Assembly (NCBI GenBank): GCA_900549885.1
Contig: URQA01000039.1
Coordinates: 1 to 18,726 of the forward strand
Length of the DNA: 18,726 nt
Direction: 5' to 3'
DNA from: an uncultured Eubacteriales bacterium
GTDB taxonomy: Bacteria; Bacillota; Clostridia; Oscillospirales; Oscillospiraceae
The notes under the pieces were generated by a model, which saw nothing but the letters and a program-made list of their open reading frames with translations, was not told the DNA's origin and did no database searches. Position 1 is the first letter of the stretch; each line of letters begins with the position of its first letter. A program made the translations under genes and the position numbers. Below, in pieces: positions 5,634 through 13,092 of this stretch.

Positions 5634-6650
5634 TCACACAACGCCGGGGGGAAATCTGTGGTTTGGGCCGGAGTCCTCATCCCAGGCTGCGCCCTGCGTC
5701 CGGGGGGAACGGGGCGCCTCTTCCCTAGGCTCTCCTGTGGGCCGCTGAGCCTGGACGGGCCGGGCCGGAGTGCGGTGCCCTTCCGGAGCCTTAGCCGGCT
5801 CCGGTTGGGCACCAGACCGGGGCATCTGAATCACTGCGGCGCGCACCTGGATCGCGCAGAAAGCGGTTCCCCCCGTGGCCAGCAGCAGAATAACCAAAAA
5901 CACGGCGATCCCAATGCCCTCGGGAAATACCAAGCTCACCAGCTGGCCGGTGGCATTGAACACTACATGCATCACCATGGAAGGCAGGATGGATCCGGTG
6001 TGCCGGGTCAATTGGGCAAAAATCAGTCCCAGCACAAAGGCGTAGCAAAACCAGACAAGCTCCCCGTGACAAGCGCCGAACACCGCCGCAGAAACCACCA
6101 CCGCCCACCGGGCATCCATAGCCCGCTGAAGTCTGGTGTAGATGAGGCCCCGAAACACGACTTCCTCCACCACCGGAGCCACAAGGGCAGTGGACAAAAA
6201 GGCCATCACGCTCACCTCCTCTAAACTAGCGGAGGCGTCAACGTAGCTACTCGTCCAACTCTCCGGCAGATAGGCCAGCACTAGGGTCACCAGCCAGTAC
6301 AGGCAGAAGGCCAGTCCGGCCCCCCAGCCCAGCACCGCCCCCGGTGCCCTTCGAAGCCAGACTTCCCCCAAGGGGGAGCGACGGCGCAGCTTAAACGCCA
6401 GAGTCAGCGTGCCCAGAGTCAGCAAGCCGGAAATCAAGGAAATTTCCGATACCTTGGACAGCAAGAGCCAGTAGATCTGGGTCGCTAGCTGATCGTACAG
6501 CCCTTGCATCATCAGCTCCATGGCGATGGAGGTGCTGTATACCGTGTAGACGACCATCTGCCAGCCCAAAAATACGGCTAAATAGGCTACCGCCTTGCCG
6601 GCCGCGACAAGCACCTGCTGCCAGCGGGGCATTTGCTGCTGTCCATTCAT
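5634..6650 (-). CDS. CPBP family intramembrane glutamic endopeptidase (338 aa)
   Basis: A polytopic membrane protein with the CPBP (CAAX protease, bacteriocin-processing; Rce1-like) motifs: EEVVFRG (162-168, catalytic Glu pair and Arg167), the second motif with His195 in FGACHGE, and the third with His228 and Asn232 in HVVFNA. Six to eight hydrophobic segments cover residues 15-270. After about residue 275 comes a tail of some 60 residues rich in Pro, Arg, Glu and Gly (AQPEPAKAPEGHRTPARP), probably disordered and unusual for the family. Bacterial members cleave near or within membranes. Roles include bacteriocin self-immunity and regulated proteolysis, and the substrate here is unknown. The start codon overlaps the sirtuin stop as ATGA, so its translation is coupled to that gene. 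Confidence 0.92.
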   Translation of the reverse strand: MNGQQQMPRWQQVLVAAGKAVAYLAVFLGWQMVVYTVYSTSIAMELMMQGLYDQLATQIYWLLLSKVSEISLISGLLTLGTLTLAFKLRRRSPLGEVWLRRAPGAVLGWGAGLAFCLYWLVTLVLAYLPESWTSSYVDASASLEEVSVMAFLSTALVAPVVEEVVFRGLIYTRLQRAMDARWAVVVSAAVFGACHGELVWFCYAFVLGLIFAQLTRHTGSILPSMVMHVVFNATGQLVSLVFPEGIGIAVFLVILLLATGGTAFCAIQVRAAVIQMPRSGAQPEPAKAPEGHRTPARPVQAQRPTGEPREEAPRSPRTQGAAWDEDSGPNHRFPPGVV

Positions 6651-7369
6651 GTCTTGATTCCTCCCAGCACCTTTCCAATGGCGTCGTGAATGACCAAGTC
6701 GGCGCGGCGGTCATAGGGGGTGGCATCCCGGTTGATGAGCACCAGCTTGTCCCCCCGGTAATAGTTGATCAGTCCCGCCGCCGGATACACCACCAAAGAG
6801 GTTCCCCCCACGATGAGCATGTCCGCACGGGAGATAGCCAGCACGGAGGCCTCCAGGGTCTCCTGATCCAGCTGCTCTTCATAGAGTACCACATCCGGCT
6901 TGACGATGCCGCCGCACACCGGGCAGCGGGGCACGCCCCGGGCCTCCACCATGAAGTCCGCTCCGTAAAACTGGCGGCACTTCATGCAGTAGTTCCGCAG
7001 CACCGAACCGTGGAGCTCATACACCGTCCGGCTGCCCGCCTTCTGATGCAGTCCGTCGATGTTCTGCGTGACCACCGCCTTAAGCCTGCCCGCCCGCTCC
7101 AGCTCGGCCAGCTTGCGGTGGGCGGCGTTGGGCTGAGCGTCCAAGCAGAGCATTTTTTCCCGGTAGAACTGAAAAAAGCCCTCTGGGTGGGCCATAAAAT
7201 AGGTGTGGCTCAAAATCGTCTCCGGCGGCTGGTCATAGTGCTGGTGGTACAGCCCGTCCACGCTGCGGAAATCCGGAATACCCGACTCCGTGGACACCCC
7301 CGCGCCGCCGAAAAAGACAATACTGCTGCTTTCGTCCAGCCACTGCTGGAGCTGCTCTTGCTGGGTCAT
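6647..7369 (-). CDS. cobB: Sir2 family NAD-dependent protein deacylase (sirtuin, 240 aa)
   Basis: A cytoplasmic enzyme that removes acyl groups from lysine using NAD+. All sirtuin motifs are present: GAGVSTESGIPDFRS (22-36) for NAD binding, TQNIDGLHQKAG (101-112), catalytic His120 in ELHGS, the zinc ribbon Cys128/Cys131 and Cys149/Cys152, GGTSL (188-192) and INRD (212-215). The length is normal. The start is set at ATG 7369, nine bases after AGGAGG. In-frame reading upstream to 7444 gives an Arg-rich stretch without a binding site. It overlaps the CPBP protease gene by four bases. The gene symbol follows the usual bacterial name of the family and does not prove orthology. Confidence 0.95.
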   Translation of the reverse strand: MTQQEQLQQWLDESSSIVFFGGAGVSTESGIPDFRSVDGLYHQHYDQPPETILSHTYFMAHPEGFFQFYREKMLCLDAQPNAAHRKLAELERAGRLKAVVTQNIDGLHQKAGSRTVYELHGSVLRNYCMKCRQFYGADFMVEARGVPRCPVCGGIVKPDVVLYEEQLDQETLEASVLAISRADMLIVGGTSLVVYPAAGLINYYRGDKLVLINRDATPYDRRADLVIHDAIGKVLGGIKT

Positions 7370-7439
7370 AGGACTTCGCCTCCTGACTGTCCGGCAGGGA
7401 GAATTCAGCCTTCTCTCCGTTCGCCCTTTCATGAACAAT

Positions 7440-7468
7440 ATCATATCATAAGTTTCCCCATAAGGAAA
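7440..7468 (-). promoter_or_regulatory. Weak candidate promoter of the sirtuin-CPBP operon
   Basis: On the minus strand TATGAT (7445-7440) stands 17 bases after TTTCCT (7468-7463). A second TATGAT occurs five bases upstream (7450-7445). The -35 match is poor. The site is placed sensibly between the upstream terminator and the sirtuin start. Confidence 0.35.
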
Positions 7469-7471
7469 GAG

Positions 7472-7499
7472 AAAACCGCCGTGAAAACACGGCGGTTTT
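7472..7499. terminator. Intrinsic terminator at the end of the oligopeptide permease operon
   Basis: A perfect 12-bp stem (7472-7483 with 7488-7499) around AAAA, flanked by A and T runs on both sides, lies 15 bases past the stop of the 99-residue protein gene. Confidence 0.93.
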
Positions 7500-7514
7500 G
7501 CAAAGATTCTTTTC

Positions 7515-7814
7515 TCAGGACCACAGCCAAATCAGCAAAGCAATGAAGGCACCCAGCCCCACAATAAATGCCAAGGCAATGAGCAGCGCTGCCTTCAGCG
7601 CGCCCAGGATATACAGCCGCCGGTCCTCCTTGGACATCAGATCCTGGTTCTTCTCCCAGGGCCGCTCGTCCCGCTCCGGCTCTTCTGGGACATGCTCCTG
7701 CTTCTTTGGTCCAACGGGTCGGCCCGGAATCAACAACGGCTGGGAAGACACCCCGCTCATATCCGCGATCGTCCGGCCGTCATCATCGTCATAGGTCTTT
7801 TTGCGGCGGGCCAT
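7515..7814 (-). CDS. Small tail-anchored membrane protein encoded at the end of the opp operon (99 aa)
   Basis: Family not recognised. The product starts with a basic patch and an acid run (MARRKKTYDDDDG) and continues as a proline-rich, highly charged, probably disordered cytoplasmic part. It ends with one C-terminal hydrophobic helix (about 72-97), followed by only a couple of residues. Its start codon is three bases after the OppF stop and has no clear ribosome binding site of its own, so translation probably depends on ribosomes finishing oppF. Position and coupling argue that it belongs to the transporter, for example as an anchor or modulator of the ATPases. That is inference. The intact frame, the distinct composition and the terminator just after it support a real gene. 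Confidence 0.8.
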   Translation of the reverse strand: MARRKKTYDDDDGRTIADMSGVSSQPLLIPGRPVGPKKQEHVPEEPERDERPWEKNQDLMSKEDRRLYILGALKAALLIALAFIVGLGAFIALLIWLWS

Positions 7815-7817
7815 GGC

Positions 7818-8963
<1,146 letters not shown>

Positions 8964-8965
8964 CC

Positions 8966-10174
8966 TTATTCACCCGCCTTTCCGTTGTCCGCACCGCCGG
9001 ACATCTCTTCCTCAACGATCTCTTCCAGATCGGGCCGCTTCCCGTCATAGTAGCGGTAGCAGCTTACCTTGTGAGTGGGGCTGAGGCTGACCTCGCCGGG
9101 GTAATCGCCCGAGCAGCCCTCTACGCACATCTCGCAGCGGTCCTTGAAGTAGCAGTAATCCGGCATATTGATGGGGTTTGGAACCTTGCCGGGGATGGCG
9201 TACAGCTTATCCACCTGCTTGCCCACCACGGGCTTGGACGCCATCAGGCCGATGGTATAGGGGTGGGCGGGGTGTGCAAAAATCTCCTGCACCGTGCCTT
9301 TTTCCACAATGCGGCCGGCGTACATAACCACCACATAGTCGGCCATCTCGGCGATCACGCCCAGGTCGTGGGTGATGAACATGATGGAGGAATTGATCTG
9401 ATCCTTTAAACTGCGCAACAGATCCAGCACCTGGGCCTGGATGGTCACATCCAGGGCGGTGGTGGGCTCGTCCGCGATAATCAGCTTGGGATTGCAGGCC
9501 AGGGCCATGGCGATCATAACCCGCTGGCGCATGCCGCCGGACAGCTCGTGAGGGTACATCCGGTACACGCCCTTGCTGTTGGCGATCCCCACCATCTCCA
9601 GCAGGTGGATGGAGCGGGCTTTGATGTCCTCCTTGCTCTTACCCTCGCCGTCATGAAGGGCGATGACCTCGTCCAGCTGGTCGCCGATGCGGAACACCGG
9701 ATTGAGGGCGGTCATCGGTTCTTGAAAGATCATGGAGATAAAATTGCCTCGGAGATGCTGCATCTGCTCGGCGGGGGTCTTGGTGATATCGTATGCCTTG
9801 TCCCCCAGATTTAAGCGGATTGCCCCTTCCACGATCTGGCCTTGGGGGCGCTGGAGCAGCTGCATCAGGGACAGGCTGGTGACAGACTTGCCACAGCCCG
9901 ATTCGCCCACCACGCCCACCGTTTTGCCGATGGGGATATCAAAGGTGACGCCGTCCACGCTCTTGACCGTACCCGCGTCGGTGAAGAAATAGGTGTGCAG
10001 ATTATCAAATTCCACCGCGTTGTTGGGGTCCCGCATCTGGGTGAGATATTCCGATTCCGGGACATTCTTGCGCTTGCGCTGCTTTTCAAAGGCGTTGGTG
10101 ATCCGACGGTTTTCCTTGGAGATCCGCCGGGACTCCCTGGCGGAGAGGTAGCCTTCCGATTTTTTCTTTGCCAT
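8966..10174 (-). CDS. Oligopeptide ABC transporter ATP-binding protein, OppD/DppD type (402 aa)
   Basis: The partner ATPase of the importer. Motifs: Walker A GESGCGKS (90-97), Q-loop Gln151, signature LSGGMRQR (211-218, the OppD form), Walker B with D235-E236, H-loop His269, and HPYT (304-307). A C-terminal cluster of cysteines (341, 347, 350, 354) matches the region where iron-sulfur clusters have been described in some OppD/DppD proteins. Here that is only a possibility. About 50 Arg/Lys/Glu-rich residues precede the normal start of the domain (NAVEFDNLHTYF), and an acidic tail follows after 380. A very good ribosome binding site (AAGGAGGAGAG) fills the 12-base gap after the OppC gene. Confidence 0.95.
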   Translation of the reverse strand: MAKKKSEGYLSARESRRISKENRRITNAFEKQRKRKNVPESEYLTQMRDPNNAVEFDNLHTYFFTDAGTVKSVDGVTFDIPIGKTVGVVGESGCGKSVTSLSLMQLLQRPQGQIVEGAIRLNLGDKAYDITKTPAEQMQHLRGNFISMIFQEPMTALNPVFRIGDQLDEVIALHDGEGKSKEDIKARSIHLLEMVGIANSKGVYRMYPHELSGGMRQRVMIAMALACNPKLIIADEPTTALDVTIQAQVLDLLRSLKDQINSSIMFITHDLGVIAEMADYVVVMYAGRIVEKGTVQEIFAHPAHPYTIGLMASKPVVGKQVDKLYAIPGKVPNPINMPDYCYFKDRCEMCVEGCSGDYPGEVSLSPTHKVSCYRYYDGKRPDLEEIVEEEMSGGADNGKAGE

Positions 10175-10186
10175 ACTCTCTCCTCC

Positions 10187-11848
10187 TTACCGTTTCATCT
10201 TGGGATCAAAGGCATCCCGCAGGCCGTCGCCCACAAAGTTGAAGGCCAGCACCGTCAGCATCAGGCACACACCCGCAGGAATCCAGACGAACCAATACTG
10301 GGTCAGCACATAGGAATTGGAAACGTCATTGATGATATTACCCCAGGACGCGAAGGGGAACTTAACGCCCAGGCCCAGGAAGGACAGCGTGGACTCGGTA
10401 ATAATCGTGGAGCCAAGGCTCATGGTGCAAATGACGATCAGCTGGGGGATGACATTGGGAATCAGATGCCGGAAGATCCGGCGGGAAACGCTGATGCCGC
10501 AGGCCTCGGTAGCGGTCATGAATTCCTGCTCCCGCAGGGAGAGAATCTGGCCACGGACCATACGGGCGATGGACGGCCAGCCCAAGAAGCCCAAAATCAG
10601 CATCAGATAGAACATTCGGATTTGGGGGTCCACCCGCATGCCGTCCATGGCCGCACCCAGGATGATAATGACCGGCATGGAGGGGATGCAGTAGAATATA
10701 TCCACGATACGCATGATCAGGTTGTCCACCCATTTGCCGAAATATCCTGAAATACCGCCCAGGATGATGCCCAGTACGCCGGAAATAATCACCACGATGA
10801 ATCCAATGACCAGGGATACCCGTCCGCCGTACATCAGGCGGGTGAGCATATCCATCCCGTTGCGGTCGGTGCCCAGCAGGTGCTGGGCGCTGGGATCGGC
10901 ATAGGTGTCCAGCACCCGGGTCAGGGTCTCCTGGTTACAGGACCAAATGCCAGTGGCCGGGTCGTAGTTCAGCGTATAATCACTGGACTGGCCGTTGTCA
11001 TCGGTAAAGGTGAACTCTGCTGCGTCGCTCTCCACCGCTTCGATCAGGGCCTCTCGGAATGCATTGGAAATCACCAGACCAGCCGTTCTGGACTGGACCA
11101 CATAACGGCTGGCCACCGCTACAGATTGGCCGTTCTGCTGAATCAGTCCATCGCTGTCCACCGTATAAGTCTGTCCCTCGGAGGTGAAAGTGCCTCCGCC
11201 GTTGGCATAAGCCAGCAAGGCATTGTACTGGAAATCCGCAGAGAAGGTCACGCTGGAATCCTCGGCGCTGACGATGTCCAGATAGGCCGCACCGATAACT
11301 GTGGTACCGCTGTATACAGAGAAGAGCCCGTCGCCTTCCTGCACCACATCGTAGCTCTTGCCGTCATTTTCAATGGTGCCACCGCCCTGGCCAATGGCCA
11401 GCACGGTCTTGGCCTGGAGCAGCGTGGAATACTCGTCGGTAAGCTTGAGATAGCGGTACTCGGTATTCTCCGTAATGCCCACATATTCCTTGTTCTGATA
11501 AGTCTCCGTGTAAAACAGCTCATCCTCGCCATAGGGGCTGATCCAGCCGCCCAGGAAGGAGAACAGGAACATCACTACCAAAATAGACAGTCCCACAATG
11601 GCCAGCCGGTTGCGGAAGAACCGCTTGGCCACCAGCGCGCCGGGGGAAAGCACCTTAACCCGGCGGTCGTCGTTCAGGGAGTATTCGTTATCCTGATTGG
11701 CCGGGTTGGCTCCCCCGTCACGGCCCTCTTCCAGCAGCCGCTCCGCATGCTGCCGGCTGGCCGCGCCGGGCACATCCTGGGTCCGTAGGGGGCGGCCGTT
11801 GGCGTTTAATACATTCTTATCCTTCAGATCATCCATATTGTCTCTCAT
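10187..11848 (-). CDS. Oligopeptide ABC transporter permease, OppC/DppC type, with large extracellular insertion (553 aa)
   Basis: One of the two membrane channel subunits. It is nearly twice the family length (about 300). Order: cytoplasmic charged extension (1-75), first helix (about 82-102), an inserted domain on the outer face (about 107-322), then the family body starting HLLGTDRNGMD (323-333) with five more helices and the ATPase-coupling EAA loop (EACGISVSRRIFRHLIPN, 448-465). It ends RDAFDPKMKR, as OppC proteins do. The insertion contains two similar copies, about 150-193 and 212-251, each starting with LA, four residues, then GGT. The start is set at ATG 11848 after AAAGGAGGG. Longer readings to 11917 run into the end of the OppB gene. 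Function is import of peptides. The insertion's role is unknown. Confidence 0.93.
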   Translation of the reverse strand: MRDNMDDLKDKNVLNANGRPLRTQDVPGAASRQHAERLLEEGRDGGANPANQDNEYSLNDDRRVKVLSPGALVAKRFFRNRLAIVGLSILVVMFLFSFLGGWISPYGEDELFYTETYQNKEYVGITENTEYRYLKLTDEYSTLLQAKTVLAIGQGGGTIENDGKSYDVVQEGDGLFSVYSGTTVIGAAYLDIVSAEDSSVTFSADFQYNALLAYANGGGTFTSEGQTYTVDSDGLIQQNGQSVAVASRYVVQSRTAGLVISNAFREALIEAVESDAAEFTFTDDNGQSSDYTLNYDPATGIWSCNQETLTRVLDTYADPSAQHLLGTDRNGMDMLTRLMYGGRVSLVIGFIVVIISGVLGIILGGISGYFGKWVDNLIMRIVDIFYCIPSMPVIIILGAAMDGMRVDPQIRMFYLMLILGFLGWPSIARMVRGQILSLREQEFMTATEACGISVSRRIFRHLIPNVIPQLIVICTMSLGSTIITESTLSFLGLGVKFPFASWGNIINDVSNSYVLTQYWFVWIPAGVCLMLTVLAFNFVGDGLRDAFDPKMKR

Positions 11849-11867
11849 TTCGTCGCCCTCCTTTCTG

Positions 11868-12854
11868 TTACGCAATGCGCACGCGGGGGTCCACCACCGC
11901 GTAGAGCACATCCGCAATCAGATTGCTCAGCAGGGTCAGAATCGCCAGGAACGTCAGATAGAACATGGAGAAGGGGATATCCCCGCCCACCATGGCCTGA
12001 TAAGAGGTGTAGCCCACGCCGGGAATGGAAAACAGCGTCTCCGTAATCAGGGCGCCGGAGAACAGGCCCGGCAGAGAGCCGCCCACGATGGTCACCAGTG
12101 GGATCAGCGTGTTCCGGAAGGCGTGGTGATAGATCACCTTATGCTCACTCAGACCCTTGGCCCGGGCTGTGCGGATATAGTCCGCATTGAGCACTTCCAA
12201 CATGTTGGTGCGGGTATAGCGCATCAGCGAACCCACAGAAATCACCGTCAGCGTGATGACAGGCAGCACCAGATGGTGGGCCATATCCAAGAACTGCCCA
12301 AAGGCATCCAGTTGGTAGAAATCTCGTCCGGTCAGGCCCACCAAGTCAAACCATCCCAACTTTACTGAAAACACCAGCTTGAGTAGGGTGGCAAAGAAGA
12401 ACGTTGGCAACGAGATACCTGCTAAGGCAAATACGCTGATGGCATAGTCTGCCTTGGAGTACTGCTTGGTCGCGGCAATGATGCCCAGGGGGATAGCGAT
12501 GATCAGCTGCAGCACTAGAGAGATGGCGCCCATCACAAAGGACACGCCGATACAGCCGGCAAACACGTCGATGACCGGCGCAGTAAACTTCCAGCTGTCG
12601 CCAAAGTTGCCCCGGAGCATCTCCCACAGCTGCATAAAATAGCCGGGGATCAGGTGCATATCCAGATGGTACTGGGCATTGAGCTGGGCTAGCCACTCGT
12701 CATAGGACTTAGACCCAGGCTTCTGGCTGAGCTGCATAGCCATGTTCTCCACGTAGGAGGCGGGTAGGCAGCGCATCAAAACGTAGATGATGAAACAGAC
12801 AAAAAACAGGATCACTACGCTGAGCAGCAGCCGTTTGATGATATAATTTCGCAT
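11868..12854 (-). CDS. Oligopeptide ABC transporter permease, OppB/DppB type (328 aa)
   Basis: The other channel subunit, of normal family length. It begins MRNYIIKRLLLSVVILFFV, the usual first helix, and has six hydrophobic segments in all. The EAA coupling loop is ARAKGLSEHKVIYHHAFRN (230-248), followed by TLIPLV, and the end is VDPRVRIA, all typical of OppB/DppB. The ribosome binding site GGAGGGGAG lies directly before the ATG at 12854. The next gene (OppC) follows after 19 bases, which carry its own binding site. The long spacer upstream (12855-13092) separates it from the binding-protein gene and contains two hairpins, which may set a lower expression level for the permease than for the binding protein. 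Confidence 0.96.
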   Translation of the reverse strand: MRNYIIKRLLLSVVILFFVCFIIYVLMRCLPASYVENMAMQLSQKPGSKSYDEWLAQLNAQYHLDMHLIPGYFMQLWEMLRGNFGDSWKFTAPVIDVFAGCIGVSFVMGAISLVLQLIIAIPLGIIAATKQYSKADYAISVFALAGISLPTFFFATLLKLVFSVKLGWFDLVGLTGRDFYQLDAFGQFLDMAHHLVLPVITLTVISVGSLMRYTRTNMLEVLNADYIRTARAKGLSEHKVIYHHAFRNTLIPLVTIVGGSLPGLFSGALITETLFSIPGVGYTSYQAMVGGDIPFSMFYLTFLAILTLLSNLIADVLYAVVDPRVRIA

Positions 12855-12945
12855 AGGATCTCCCCTCCGTTTCCAGCAGTTCCCTCAACGACGCAGGGCC
12901 GCGGGGCAGGCTGGTTAATAAAATACACATCCGGCTCACAGGAAG

Positions 12946-13009
12946 CCTGCATATCAGCCGGCCGTTTCAGACTGGAAAGCCGGGTTGAAGCAGCCGGCTC
13001 ATATGCAAG
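12946..13009 (-). repeat. Imperfect hairpin in the spacer between binding-protein and permease genes
   Basis: CAGCCGGCTCATATGCAAG (12991-13009) and CCTGCATATCAGCCGG (12946-12961) are inverted copies with about three mismatches in 17 positions. They could form a long stem in the transcript. No T run follows. Confidence 0.55.
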
Positions 13010-13011
13010 TT

Positions 13012-13044
13012 GGGCTGCACCGCGGCGGCGCCGCGGTGCAGCCC
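13012..13044 (-). repeat. 15-bp GC-rich hairpin just after the binding-protein gene
   Basis: Arms 13012-13026 and 13030-13044 are perfectly complementary around a three-base loop. The stop of the binding-protein gene is about 50 bases upstream. No U tract follows on the minus strand, so it is more likely a 3' stabiliser, processing site or partial terminator than a full terminator. This arrangement is common after solute-binding-protein genes. Confidence 0.75.
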
Positions 13045-13092
13045 GTTACGTCATGTGATGATGTTCCGCATATCCAAACCGTCAATAACGGC

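Noticed and set aside
6686..7546. Plus-strand frame of 286 codons opposite the sirtuin
   Set aside because: It overlaps a complete sirtuin and runs through the terminator at 7472-7499. The product is His/Arg-rich without a domain.
9842..11788. Two plus-strand frames of about 302 codons opposite OppD and OppC
   Set aside because: Both are antisense to well-supported permease and ATPase genes, have no ribosome binding sites of note and no domain signal.
11849..11917. Upstream start for the OppC gene at 11917
   Set aside because: It would overlap the end of the OppB gene by 50 bases in another frame and has no binding site, while ATG 11848 follows AAAGGAGGG.
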